A DNA stretch of 64,000 nucleotides from Syngnathus acus (GCF_901709675.1 NC_051095.1:16599956-16663955); one strand, 5' to 3'. Numbered from the stretch's first letter, positions 10,061-22,219 are shown. Notes: a model not told the origin generated them from the letters alone. A program made the numbers and translations.

Positions 10061-12448
10061 ATGAGACGGCAAGTAACGCTTTTCACCTCGCTCCTATTCA
10101 TCAGTGCTACATTCGGACAAATCAACTATTCCATTGATGAGGAAATGCACGTCGGCTCGTTAGTGGGAAATATAGCCGAGGATTTGGCTATTGGCGTGGA
10201 AAATCTGAAGTCGCGCAGTGCTCGTGTTTATTTTGGTGATAGCAAGCAATACATCGAGCTGAATAAAGACAGGGGCGTCCTCCTCATCAAGGAGCGAATC
10301 GACAGAGAGGCGCTTTGTGCACAGGCTATGCCGTGCGCATTGCACTTCCAGATTATTTTAGAGAGCCCCATCGAATTTTACAAAATAATAGCGAAGGTTG
10401 TCGACATCAATGACAACGCCCCCGCCTTTGAGAAAAGTGACATTAAATTCAAAATAAGCGAATCTGCCGTGATAGGATCGAAATTCGATTTAGAGCAAGC
10501 GGTGGATCTCGACGTTGGAATAAACGGTCTCCAAACGTATCTACTCCAGCCGTCTGATAATTTTGCGTTAAAATTTCACAATCAAGCAGACGGCTCCCGC
10601 GGTGTTGAGATGGTGTTGAAGCAGGCTCTTGATATAGAGAAAAAGGAACATTTGCATCTCGTGTTGACGGCGGTGGATGGAGGAGAACCGCAGAAGTCGG
10701 GCACAATGCAGATTCTTATCACTGTATTAGACGCCAATGATAACGCACCCGTTTTCACAAAGCCCGTATACAAAGCTACTGTTGCAGAAAATACACCTAA
10801 AGGCACCGTCCTGACTGTAGTAAGCGCGTCGGATGCTGATCACGGAGCTAATGGTAAAATAAAATATTCAATCAGACACAAAATGGATGATGTAAAGCAT
10901 TTGTTTAATATAAATGAAGATAATGGTGAGGTCACTCTAATAGGGAATATAGATTACGAAAAAGCTCGCAACTATCAAATTAATGTGCGTGCAAGTGATG
11001 ATGGGGGACTAACAGACAGCTGCAAGGTTGTAGTTGACGTTGTGGATGTGAATGATAACAGCCCGCTGATCAGTGTCATGTCAAAGACAAATGTCATATT
11101 TGAAGATGTCAGGAGTGAAACTGTTGTAACGATAATTAACGTTCAAGACCAAGATGATGGTGAAAATGGCAAAGTAGAATGCAGAATAAATCAGAATACT
11201 CCCTTCCTTCTCAAGTCGACTGATAGTAATTTCTACAGTTTAGTGACAGAAGGTGATTTAGACAGAGAAAGGTCACCTGAGTATAATATCACAGTGACGT
11301 GTTTTGATGAGGGGGTGCCCTCTCTCTCCAGCACTGTCACACTCAGCTTGCACATCTCAGATGTGAATGACAACGCGCCTGTCTTTGAGAGGGGCTCATA
11401 TGAGGCCTACATTGTGGAAAACAACGCACCAGGTCTCTCTGTATTCACTGTAAAAGCCAGTGATGCTGACTGGAACCAGAATGCTCGTCTTTCATACATC
11501 CTGGAGGACTCCTCAGTTAATGGAGTGCCAGTCTCCTCATATGTGTCTGTTAATGCTGAAAGTGGAGTCATCCATGCAGTGCGCTCTTTTGACTATGAGC
11601 AACTGAAAGAGTTTCACTTCCGTGTCAGAGCGCAGGATGGGGGCTCTCCTCCTCTTAGTAGCAACGCAAGCGTTCGCATCCTGATCCAGGACCAGAACGA
11701 CAACGCCCCTCAGGTGCTGTACCCGGTGCAGACGAGCGGCCCGCTGCTGGCCGAAATGGTGCCTCGTTCGGCCGACGTGGGCTACCTGGTGACCAAAGTG
11801 GTGGCCGTGGACGTGGACTCTGGCCAGAACGCCTGGCTCTCCTATCAAGTGCACAAAGCCACAGACAGGGCGCTGTTTGAAGTGGGCCTCCACAATGGGG
11901 AAATCCGAACGGTCCGCCAAGTGACTGATAAAGATGCTGTCAAACAAAGACTGACTGTTGTGGTGGAGGACAACGGGCAGCCCTCTCGTTCAGCCACAGT
12001 CATTGTGAATGTGGCGGTGGCCGACAGCTTCCCTGAGGTGCTCTCAGAGTTCACTGACTTGAGCATGCACGACAAGGAGTACAATGACAAGCTGACTTTT
12101 TACTTAGTCTTGGCGCTGGCTGTGGTCTCCTTCCTCTTCATCACCTCCTTGCTGCTCATCATATCTGTCAAAGTGTACAGGTGGAGACAGTCTCGCGTCC
12201 TGTACCACTCCAACCTGCCTGTCATCCCGTACTATCCACCTCGGTACTCGGATACTTTGGGGACTGGGACCCTCCCGCACGTGTACAATTATGAGGTGTG
12301 CAGGACCACTGACTCCAGAAAAAGTGACTGTAAAATGGACAGAACTGCAAGCCACAACGTGCTAGCAATGGATCCCCACTTTGCAGGGACGATGCAGAAG
12401 ATGCGCAGTGAAAAGAGCATCCTGGATGAACCTGATTCTCCTTTAGAG
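10061..12448 (+). CDS. pcdhg: A4: A-type clustered protocadherin variable exon
   Basis: 796 codons to GAG|GTTTGA. I chose ATG 10061 because MRRQ aligns with the starts of A3 and A6; ATG 10043 in the same frame would add MRERRT. The signal peptide ends at ATFGQ. EC1 is the most divergent of the group: YSIDEEM replaces YSIPEEM, and the C-x5-C loop is CAQAMPC. EC2 resembles A1 (DVGINGLQTY, DNFALK). From EC5 to the tail it is nearly identical to its neighbours. The first intron bases GTTTGA make a poor donor, while a second copy of the exon tail with a GTTGGT donor lies 115 bp downstream (see findings). Family role: homophilic neuronal recognition. Confidence 0.94.
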
Positions 12449-12518
12449 GTTTGAATATTTTAAATGCCATTATTTTGTGTTTCCCCTCTTCGAGTCAGAA
12501 CTGTGGGTCATATCCTAT

Positions 12519-12539
12519 TTCAGTACTATGGAGAGCGAC
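12519..12539 (+). promoter_or_regulatory. RE1/NRSE-like element, canonical spacing
   Basis: It matches the RE1 consensus at 16 of 21 positions (TTCAGTACTATGGAGAGCGA then C). A copy of the same 21 bases follows A5 at 15919-15939. Confidence 0.55.
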
Positions 12540-12545
12540 AAATAG

Positions 12546-12572
12546 CCTAACTCTCCTCTAGAGGTTGGTCAC
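12546..12572 (+). pseudogene. Relic duplicate of an A-exon 3' end with splice donor
   Basis: CCTAACTCTCCTCTAGAG|GTTGGTCAC closely matches the true end of A3 (CCTGACTCTCCTCTTGAG|GTTGGTCAC) but lies 115 bp beyond the working end of A4. It encodes the tail NSPLE if read in frame. It looks like a remnant of conversion or unequal exchange. Confidence 0.65.
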
Positions 12573-13257
12573 TTTTTTATTAATATGGGCCTTCACAGTT
12601 GCAATTGTTGAACAGGGTTACCTTCGACAAAATGTAATTCCATGCTGTGACTGCTGAGCTAAATTAAGTGCTGTGTTTCAATTATCAATTCTGGCCATGT
12701 TTTATACAACTTAAAAAAAAACATACAAAATGATACACACTTTAACAACAATAAGATGACATTTCAATTATATACATAATCGTATCTATTTTATCCAGTG
12801 GCACTACAGGAAGTCTCATCACAATTATTGAATATCAAAGTAACAATCAATTAATTTAAATGGTATCTTACAATTTTCATAACTGCCGGTTTGGAATAAT
12901 AGAGTAGCCTACAACACATTGTTCATGGTTTTGACTAATCCTGCATAAACTATATACAGTTGTTTAATCATTCTCATAATAACAATAAAAAAATCATCAT
13001 CAAATAATAATAATAATAATAAATCCTGTACAGTAAGTATACTACATGGAACGGCAAGCCCACAGGTGAATTTCGTATTTCTGTTTGTAAAGATGTTATT
13101 GAAACTCATAAAGCCTCATTGCTAATTTTGCATGTACATTGAATATATATTATTTCAAGGAGATGTACCGAAAGTCATGTTTTGACATTTCTAGTTTACT
13201 TTCGTTTAATATGTGCGACTTTGTTGTTACGTGCAGAATAGAAAAGGCCGCTTGTGG

Positions 13258-13314
13258 CCAGAGTGTGGCAGTCTACGACAGGGCTTCAGTCACTCCCTTT
13301 TACACATTGACGCT
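13258..13314 (+). promoter_or_regulatory. A5 promoter element: CTCF-like motif plus CGCT core
   Basis: This duplicates the A2 element: CCAGAGTGTGGCAG at 13258-13271 and CGCT at 13311-13314, 152 bp before ATG 13463. Sequence conservation with the A2 promoter is near-complete from about 13235 to the start. Confidence 0.6.
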
Positions 13315-13462
13315 ATCGAGAATAAAGCAGTCATTTCCAGACAGTACTCGCTAACCGTGGACGTGCATGGCTGTTGTCCATCTTCTTCATCTTTAAACTG
13401 GATTTACACGGAGTTTTTTATTTATTGGATTTATGAGATTCGTGGAATTTTTATTCAAAACG

Positions 13463-15856
13463 ATGACGCTGCAACGAGTCCTGCTGTTGTTCATCTTGGT
13501 TCTTTCTTCACCCTCCGTGTTTGGACAAGTCAGCTACTCGATCCCGGAGGAAATGGAAAAAGGCTCTTTAGTGTCAAACGTTGCTCAAGATTTAGGCTTA
13601 GACCTGAAAAGGCTGAAATCCGGTCGAGCTCGCATTCATTCTGGGGACAGTGCGGAGTATATTGCGCTGGATAAAGAAAGAGGGCTCCTCCTTGTGCAGG
13701 AGAGGATAGACAGAGAGACGCTGTGCGGTGAGACGACGCTTTGTGCTTTGCATTTGCAGTTGATTTTGGAAAACCCTATGGAATTGTTTCGCATCACTAT
13801 TGAAATCACTGACATTAACGACAATGCACCGAGCTTTGAATCCAGCAGCAAACGTTTTGAAATCAGCGAATCAGCCATTGTTGGCTCCAAATTTGTGCTG
13901 GAGAGAGCAATCGACGCTGATATTGGTGCAAATGGGCTACAGAGCTATTCGCTCAGCCCAACCAATAATTTTCAGCTGAAATTAGAAAATCAAGCTGACG
14001 GGCAGAAAAAAGTGGAGATGATATTACAAAAGGCTCTTGATCGAGAGCAGCAGGAGAAGATTTCCTTGTTATTAACAGCCATTGATGGCGGACAACCGCG
14101 CAAATCAGGAACAATGCAGATTATTGTTCATGTATTAGATGTAAATGATAACGCCCCTGTGTTTACTAAGACTTTATACAAGGCAACTATTAGCGAAAAT
14201 GCACAAAAAGGCACCAGTGTAATAACGGTTAGTGCTTCTGACAAAGACAGTGGCTCGAATGGACTAATATCTTATGTAATATCAAAAAACAAGCTCAGAT
14301 TATCAGATCTATTTCAGATAAATAGGGCATCTGGGGAAGTTATTTTAATTGGTGAAATTGATTATGAGAAAACTAAAATATTACAAATAGAAATTGAAGC
14401 TGTAGATAATGGAGGACTGTCTGATTCAAGTAAAATCTTGATTGATGTTATTGATGTAAATGACAACAGTCCTCAAATGAAAATACTCTCCAAGTCAGAT
14501 TCCATTTCTGAAGACTCTCCCGAGAATACTGTTGTCACCATGTTAAGTGTTAGTGACCCTGACTCTGGCAGCAATGGAGAGGTCAAGTGTCACATTAACA
14601 ATGACATCCCATTTAAAATACAGAACACAATGAATGGATTGTATAGTCTGGTAACAGAGTTGGCCTTGGATAGAGAATCTGCATCGGAGTATAATATCAC
14701 AGTGACGTGCTCTGATGATGGACTGCCCTCCCTGTCCAGTCGTGTCACTCTAGCTTTACACATCTCAGATGTGAATGACAACGAGCCCGTCTTTGAGAAG
14801 AGCTCATATGAGGCCTTCATTGTAGAGAATAACAAACCAGGTCTCTCTGTATTCACCGTAAAAGCCAGTGATGCTGACTGGAACCAAAATGCTCGTCTTT
14901 CTTTCATCCTGGAGGACTCATCAGTTAACGGAGTGCCAGTCTCCTCATACGTCTCTGTTAGTGCTGAAAGTGGAATCATCCATGCAGTGCGTTCTTTTGA
15001 CTACGAGCAACTGAAAGAGTTCCACTTCCTTGTCAGAGCGCAGGATGGAGGCTCCCCTCCCCTCAGCAGCAACACAAGCGTTCACATCCTGATCCAGGAC
15101 CAGAACGACAACGCCCCTCAGGTCCTGTATCCGGTGCAGACGGGCGGCTCGCTGCTGGCCGAAATGGTGCCTCGTTCAGCCGACGTGGGCTACCTGGTGA
15201 CCAAAGTGGTGGCTGTGGACGTGGACTCTGGCCAGAACGCCTGGCTCTCCTATAAAGTGCACAAAGCCACAGACAGGGCGCTGTTTGAAGTGGGCCTCCA
15301 CAATGGGGAAATCCGAACGGTCCGCCAAGTGACTGATAAAGATGCTGTCAAACAAAGACTGACTGTTGTGGTGGAGGACAACGGGCAGCCCTCTCGTTCA
15401 GCCACAGTCATTGTGAATGTGGCGGTGGCCGACAGCTTCCCTGAAGTGCTCTCAGAGTTCACTGACTTGAGCATGCACGACAAGGAGTACAATGACAAGC
15501 TGACTTTTTACTTAGTCTTGGCGCTGGCTGTGGTCTCCTTTCTCTTCATCACCTGCTTGGTGCTCATCATAGCAGTCAAAGTGTACAGGTGGAAACAGTC
15601 TCGCGTCCTGTACCACTCCAACCTGCCTGTCATCCCGTACTATCCACCTCGGTACTCGGATACTTTGGGGACTGGGACCCTCCCGCACGTGTACAATTAT
15701 GAGGTGTGCAGGACCACTGACTCCAGAAAAAGTGACTGTAAAATGGACAGAACTGCAAGCCACAACGTGCTAGCAACGGATCCCCACTTTGCAGGGACGA
15801 TGCAAAAGATGCGCAGTGAAAGGAGCATCCTGGATGAACCGGATTCTCCTTTAGAG
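13463..15856 (+). CDS. pcdhg: A5: A-type clustered protocadherin variable exon (A2 paralogue)
   Basis: 798 codons to GAG|GTTTGA. ATG 13463 (MTLQRVLLLFILVL) is homologous to the A2 start, and ATG 13433 is an in-frame alternative. The signal peptide and EC1 are almost the same as A2. EC3 differs most (KNKLRLSDLFQINRASGEVI against QNTLISDLFQISSVTGDVI), and the extra residues make A5 longer. EC4 ends DVNDNEPVF, where most relatives have DVNDNAP. The last 100 codons and the downstream flank match A4 rather than A2, so the 3' end has probably been converted with A4. Confidence 0.95.
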
Positions 15857-16207
15857 GTTTGAATATTTTAAATGCTACTATTTTGTTTCCCCCCTTCGAG
15901 GCAGTACTGTGGGTTGCATTCAGTACTATGGAGAGCGACAAATAGCCTATTTTCCCCCCCGCCTCCACTCTGCCTGGGAAATGCTTTCTATTCTTTCCAC
16001 ATTCCAGGCACAGTGTTCTTTTTGTTAGTTTTGTTTTTGTTATGAAAACAATAGTTTTTTTCGATCATAATTTACCCTATGAGTACCAGTTATATTTTAA
16101 CTAACAATACTATGCTTATTTCCATATATATTTAATTTCTTCGTGGTGGGAATTCAAAGAATAAGTGTGGTTAAAAATAATTGTCTTAACTATGTGTAGT
16201 TGCATGG
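15857..16207. other. A5-A6 spacer
   Basis: Noncoding. The first 85 bp repeat the flank of A4, including an RE1-like element. The rest is AT-rich with no recognised feature. Confidence 0.65.
15919..15939 (+). promoter_or_regulatory. RE1/NRSE-like element, canonical spacing
   Basis: It is identical in sequence to the 12519-12539 site and matches the RE1 consensus at 16 of 21 positions. It lies about 530 bp upstream of A6. Confidence 0.55.
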
Positions 16208-16234
16208 TGTGAACTCCTCGGGCCGCTGTTGCCC
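16208..16234 (+). promoter_or_regulatory. A6 promoter conserved element with CGCT core
   Basis: TGTGAACTCCTCGGGCCGCT followed by GTTGCCC matches the A3 and A4 elements. The CGCT is at 16224-16227, 245 bp before ATG 16472. Confidence 0.55.
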
Positions 16235-16471
16235 TTTGTCTAATTTTAAAGACTACGTTTACACAAGCACATCTCCTGTGCTCGCTCAGTCGAGCAAGGA
16301 CATAGAAACGTATCGCACGACGCACGGTAGACGGAATACCACCCTTGGAATATTTTCATGGCATATTTTTATTACATTGATGTTTGAGTTGTTGCATTTT
16401 TGCTTGCATTGCATACGGTGAAAGAGGGAGGATTGCCGTTCAAAGATTCGCTGGAGTCATCTCGTTGAACA

Positions 16472-18853
16472 ATGAGACGGCAAGCGGAGTTTTTTGTCTG
16501 CGTGCTCTGCTTTGCAGCCGTGCTCGGACATATCAGCTACTCTATACCCGAGGAGATGGCCAAAGGATCCTTCATCGGTAACATAGCACAGGATTTGGGA
16601 CTGGATGTTAAACGCTTACAATCGGGCAGAGCTCGCATCCACACGGGAGACAGCGCTGATTACGTCCAGCTAGACAAGGGAAAAGGCGTGCTGCTTATTA
16701 AGGAGAGAATAGATCGAGAAGCCATTTGTGGCCAGACAACGCCTTGTGCGTTGCATTTTCAGATAGCGCTGGAGCAGCCAATAGAAATATTACCCGTGAC
16801 TGTTGAGATCACGGATATTAATGACAATGATCCGGTTTTTGAAAAGGAAGGTAGGTTGTTGGAGATCAGCGAGTCGGCTGTTGTCGGCTCCAAATTTATG
16901 TTAGAGAAAGCAATAGACCACGACATAGGTTTGAACGGGCTTCAGAGCTACACGCTTAAGCCTAATGATAATTTTATGCTTAAATTACACAGACAGTCTG
17001 ACGGCGGAAAGAAAGTGGAAATGATTTTACAGAAGCCCTTAGACAGAGAAAAGGAAGATTTTTTAACATTGCTCTTAACAGCGCATGATGGAGGAGAGCC
17101 ACAAAGGTCAGGGACAATGCAGATTCAAATTCAAGTGTTAGATGCTAATGATAACGCTCCAGTTTTCACACAAAATGTTTACAAAGCGAGCCTAAAGGAA
17201 AATTCTCCCGCAGGAACACTTATTACTGAAGTTAGTGCTTCCGATGCAGACAAAGGCTCTAATGGGGAAGTGAGCTATGTGATTGGAAACAGCATGAGCA
17301 GCATTTCCAAATTATTTCACATTACTGACGATGGAAAATTTGTTTTGAAAGGCCCTATAGATTATGAAAAGGCACAGAAATATGAGATTGATATAGAGGC
17401 AGTTGATCGTGGAGGTCTGTATGATTCCAGCAAGGTGATTATTGATGTGACCGATGTAAATGACAATAGTCCTATTATTAAAATTATTTCGTCATCCACG
17501 TCAGTAGAGGAGGATTTGCCTGCCAACACAGTGATAGCAGTAATGAGTGTAAATGATCCAGATTATGAAGAAAATGGTAGCGTAAGTTGTAGTATTGATG
17601 ATAATATACCTTTTAAAGTAACATCTACAAGTAGTTTTTACAGTATTGTAGCAGACGGTGATTTGGACAGAGAGAGGTCGTGTGAGTATAATATCACAGT
17701 GACGTGCTCTGATGAGGGCGTGCCCTCTCTCTCCACCAGTATCACGCTCAGCTTGCACATCTCAGATGTGAATGACAACATGCCTGTCTTTGAGAGGAGC
17801 TCATATGAAGCCTACATTGTGGAAAACAACACACCAGGTCTCGCCGTATTCACCGTAAAAGCCAGTGACGCTGACTGGAACCAGAATGCTCGTCTTTCGT
17901 ACATCCTGGAGGACTCTTCAGTTAACGGAGTGCCAGTCTCCTCATATGTGTCTGTTAGTGCTGAAAGTGGAGTCATCCATGCAGTGCGCTCTTTTGACTA
18001 TGAGCAACTGAAAGAGTTCCACTTCCGTGTCAGAGCGCAGGATGGAGGCTCCCCTCCCCTCAGCAGCAACACGAGCGTTCGCATACTGATCCAGGACCAG
18101 AACGACAACGCCCCTCAGGTGCTGTACCCGGTGCAGACGGGCAGCTCGCTGCTGGCCGAAATGGTGCCTCGTTCGGCCGACGTGGGCTACCTGGTGACCA
18201 AAGTGGTGGCTGTGGACGTGGACTCTGGCCAGAACGCCTGGCTCTCCTATCAAGTGCACAAAGCCACAGACAGGGCGCTGTTTGAAGTGGGCCTCCACAA
18301 TGGAGAAATCCGAACTGTCCGCCAAGTGACGGATAAAGATGCTGTCAAACAAAGACTGACTGTTGTGGTGGAGGACAACGGGCAGCCCTCTCGTTCAGCC
18401 ACAGTCATTGTGAACGTGGCGGTGGCCGACAGCTTCCCTGAGGTGCTCTCAGAGTTCACTGACTTGAGCATGCACGACAAGGAGTACAATGACAAGCTGA
18501 CTTTTTACTTAGTCTTGGCGTTGGCTGTGGTCTCCTTCCTCTTCATCACCTGCTTGCTGCTCATCATAGCAGTCAAAGTGTACAGGTGGAGACAGTCTCG
18601 CGTCCTGTACCACTCCAACCTGCCCGTCATCCCATACTATCCACCACGGTACTCGGATACTTTGGGGACAGGGACCCTCCCGCACGTGTACAATTATGAG
18701 GTGTGCAGGACCACTGACTCCAGAAAAAGTGACTTTAAATTGGACAGAGCTGCTAGTCACAATGTGATGGCAATGGATCCCCATTTTATAGGGACTATGC
18801 AGAAGATGCACAGTGAAAAGAACATCTTGGATGAACCTGATTCTCCTATAGAG
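16472..18853 (+). CDS. pcdhg: A6: A-type clustered protocadherin variable exon (A3 paralogue)
   Basis: 794 codons to GAG|GTTAGA. It starts MRRQAEFFVCVLCFAAVLGH, a clear signal peptide, then ISYSIPEEM. EC1 carries CGQTTPC. Linkers are DINDNDP (EC1-EC2), DANDNAP, DVNDNSP, DVNDNMP and DQNDNAP. EC3 shares YVIGNSM and SKLFHIT with A3. The membrane span and TGTLPHVYNYEVCRTTDSRK tail are those of the A group. Splicing to the constant exons is inferred from donor phase. Confidence 0.95.
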
Positions 18854-19340
18854 GTTAGACTTTGTTATTGGTAATGCATTAGTGTATATATATATCAATT
18901 TGCACAATGACAATACTTTATTATTATATCTATATATGTATATTATATCTCCAACATATTTGACACATCTTAATGCAGTTCAACTTTATTGCTTTTTAAA
19001 ACATGGTGCCATATGCTTTGAAAAATGGGCTGTAACTTTCCTTCTCCTTGCTTCCCTTTGTGCATCATTCTAAAACTTCACCGTGGTTGAGTCCGTTCAA
19101 AGATTTATATTCTAGAACATTGAAGGCATTTGTTTGTAGCAAAATCTGATCTGGCGATCCTGTTCTTGAATGGTAGCTTTGATCGACACTTGACTTTATT
19201 CCAAACCTCCTCTGTTTAAATTTAGGGGCTCCTTGATTGTGGATTTTATTCTTGAGGAAGATATTCTGCCTTCTTACACTTTAGATGACTTATGTTGGTC
19301 TTTTAAGTGTGTGGTGTTGTTGGGTTTACGAGTCACTTGT

Positions 19341-19361
19341 TTCAGGACCGCGGAGAGCGAC
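19341..19361 (+). promoter_or_regulatory. RE1/NRSE-like element, canonical spacing
   Basis: TTCAGGACCGCGGAGAGCGA then C matches the RE1 consensus at 17 of 21 positions. It lies about 490 bp upstream of the A7 start. Confidence 0.6.
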
Positions 19362-19516
19362 GCGCCTCCTTTTCATCTTTTGTTTCTCCCACTTGCATTA
19401 CTGATGCCTCTATTAATATTATCCAAACGTATATCCATGTTATCATTTCTCTGACAATCTAAAATGTATGAGATCATGATTTTGTGCAAGATCTTAACTG
19501 TGGGGTGGGTAAATGA

Positions 19517-19546
19517 CATCATGAACAAACTTGACTCTCCTTGAGA
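19517..19546 (+). pseudogene. Decayed relic of an A-exon 3' tail
   Basis: ATCATGAACAAACTTGACTC then TCCTTGAG resembles the conserved exon ending ATCCTGGATGAACCTGACTC then TCCTCTTGAG, with small deletions. The donor GT is lost (GAG is followed by AA). Confidence 0.4.
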
Positions 19547-19655
19547 ACTTAAAATATTTGAATGTCAAATATTTGCCACTGTTCTCTTGAATGACACATT
19601 TTTGTAGCGACATGCATTTAAATGCTGTCCAGGAAGTGAAATCCCTCTTTTGGTC

Positions 19656-19676
19656 TCTAGGTGCCGCTCTAGGTCA
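19656..19676 (+). promoter_or_regulatory. Possible A7 promoter CGCT element
   Basis: CGCT at 19665-19668 sits in CTAGGTGCCGCTCTAGG, 167 bp before the A7 ATG. The flanks do not match the A3/A4/A6 element, so this is tentative. Confidence 0.3.
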
Positions 19677-19831
19677 ATGTAGGGATAAGAAGTGGAAAAA
19701 CATCTGAGTGAGAGGCTGCATGTTTCAGTCAGTCTCATTTTGTGTCGTCCAAAGACGCCTCGACAGAACCGCTCCTTCCTTTACCCACAAACTCGATCCA
19801 CTTCATTTGTATAACGATAAAAAAAAATACG

Positions 19832-22219
19832 ATGTTGGGGCTTTTGGTTTTCTTTTGGAAGCTGCTTTTTTTCTGCCTGTTTTTCGCGGATGTGGCCGTC
19901 GCTCACGTTCGTTATTCCATACCCGAGGAAATGACTATCGGATCTATTGTTGGGAATATCGCGCGGGATCTCGGTTTGGATATGAAGAGACTGAAATCCG
20001 GGCGTGCCACAATATTTACAGAGGACAGCAGTGAGTACATTGCTCTCAATTTGGACAAAGGAACGCTTGAAATTAAGCAGAGAATAGACCGAGAGGAGAG
20101 GTGCGGCCAAGTGTCTCCTTGCTCTCTGCATTTCCAAATCATCCTAAATAACCCCATGGAGCTCCATCATGTCGATGTAGAAATTCTTGACATAAATGAT
20201 AACGCTCCCGTTTTTTCGAAGAGGGAAATGAATTTTGAAATCAGTGAATCTGCTGTTAAGGGGGCTCGTTTTTCACTCGATAGTGCCAAAGATCCAGACG
20301 TAGGCTCCAATACTCTGCATACGTATAAGCTTAGCCCCACAGATCATTTTAAATTAAATATACTTGCTCGCCCTGATGGCACCAAATATGCAGAAATGAT
20401 ACTTGATGCTTTATTGGACAGAGAAATTCAGGAGGCGCATAAATTGACTCTCACGGCATATGATGGCGGCGACCCTCCTAAATCAAGCTCTGTAAAAATA
20501 AACGTCATTGTATTGGATAATAATGACAATGCACCAGTTTTCAGTCAACCTCGTTACAGAGTATCTGTACCTGAAAACGCACCGAGAGGAACGATTATTT
20601 TACAAGTTACTGCAACCGATGCAGATAAAGGAACAAATGGGGAGGTAGTATATTCATTCTCGCAGAACAGCGACGTGACCTCGTCTATGTTTAACATCCA
20701 CGAAAATACGGGGGAAATCTCCGTGATGGGTGAGCTCAATTACGAAAAAGTCAAACAGTATGAAATAGACGTCGAGGCAACAGATAAAGGGGGTCTGCGG
20801 GATACGTGTAAGGTGTTAATCGAAGTGGGTGATTTAAATGACAATGCACCTGTCATAAGCATCCTTTCATTGTCCAATCCAATACCAGAGGATTCGCCCC
20901 TAGAAACAACAATAGCCATGCTAAATATTAAAGACTTGGACTCTGGTAAAAATGGCGAAGTTAAGTGTTTTCTTAGCCAAGATTTCCCCTTCACAATCAA
21001 ATTGTCATCACTTAATTTCTACAGCTTGGTGTCCGATGACGTTTTAGACCGAGAAGCTGTACCGGAATATAACATAACAATAACAGCAATAGATGAGGGC
21101 ACCCCGCCCCGCTTGACTAACAAGACTATCCAATTGAAAATATCAGATGTAAATGATAATGCCCCAGTGTTTCAACAGGCATCTTATTCAGCCTCCACGA
21201 CAGAAAATAACGCCCCTGGCGTGCCGCTTCTTGCCGTCAAAGCCAACGATAAAGACTCTGGAAACAATGCGCGCATTTCCTATTTCCTTGAAGACGTCAA
21301 ACTTAACGGGATGTCAGCTTCTGCTTTTTTTACGGTGAATGCAGAGACTGGGGAGATACTGGCTGTGCGCTCTTTTGACTATGAGCAAACTAAAGAGTTC
21401 TACATCCGAGTCAGAGCGCAGGATGGAGGCTCCCCTCCTCTTAGTAGCAACACAAGCGTTCGCATCCTGATTCAGGACCAGAACGACAACGCCCCTCAGG
21501 TGCTGTACCCGGTCCAGACGGGCGGCTCGCTGCTGGCCGAAATGGTGCCTCGTTCGGCAGACGTGGGCTACCTGGTGACCAAAGTGGTGGCCGTGGATGT
21601 GGACTCTGGCCAGAACGCCTGGCTCTCCTATCAAGTGCACAAAGCCACAGACAGGGCGCTGTTTGAAGTGGGCCTCCACAATGGAGAAATCCGAACAGTC
21701 CGCCAAGTTACTGATAAAGATGCTGTCAAACAAAGACTGACTGTTGTGGTGGAGGACAACGGGCAGCCCTCTCGTTCAGCCACAGTTATCGTGAATGTGG
21801 CGGTGGCCGACAGCTTCCCTGAAGTGCTCTCGGAGTTCACTGAATTGAGTATGCACGACAAGGAGTATAATGACAAGCTGACCTTTTACTTAGTCTTGGC
21901 GCTGGCCGTGGTCTCCTTCCTCTTCATCACCTGCTTGCTGCTCATCATATCCATCAAAGTGTACAAGTGGCGTCAAGAGCGCCTTTTTTTCAAATCAAAT
22001 GGCAATCTTCCGGTGATTCCTTATTACCCGCCCCTTTACGCTGACGTAGACGGCTCCGGTACGTTGAAGCAAGCGTTCAGCTATGACGTATGCGGAACTA
22101 CCGATTCCAGGAAGAGCGACCTGATGTTTTCCCACCAACTCAATCAAAATACCCTGAGTGGTGACCATTGTAGAACAGTACTGAGGGCCAAAGCAGATGC
22201 AGAAACTTTGGTGGCAGAG
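19832..22219 (+). CDS. pcdhg: A7: divergent A-type clustered protocadherin variable exon
   Basis: 796 codons to GAG|GTGAGA. I chose ATG 19832 (MLGLLVFFWKLLFFCLFFADVAVAH) because it begins the signal peptide; the open frame upstream has no conserved start. EC1-EC4 and most of EC5 differ from A1-A6 throughout (for example EMNFEISESAVKGARFSLDS and VKLNGMSASAFF). From SFDYEQ through the membrane span it is nearly identical to them, then differs again: VYKWRQERLFFKSNGNLPV, and a tail YSYDVCGTTDSRKSD-like but with its own C-terminus (ending DAETLVAE). The exon is therefore a mosaic, best explained by gene conversion of EC5-EC6-TM. It is the last A-type exon before the gap. Confidence 0.94.

Larger units (their letters stand above)
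12449..13257. other. A4-A5 spacer
   Basis: Noncoding. It contains an RE1-like element (12519-12539), a relic exon tail with a donor (12546-12572) and a short TAA repeat (about 12999-13021). The first 100 bp are nearly the same as the sequence after A5. Confidence 0.7.
18854..19655. other. A6-A7 spacer
   Basis: Noncoding. It contains an RE1-like element (19341-19361) and a decayed exon-tail relic (19517-19546). The remainder is AT-rich, with short TA repeats near 18882-18950. Confidence 0.65.
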
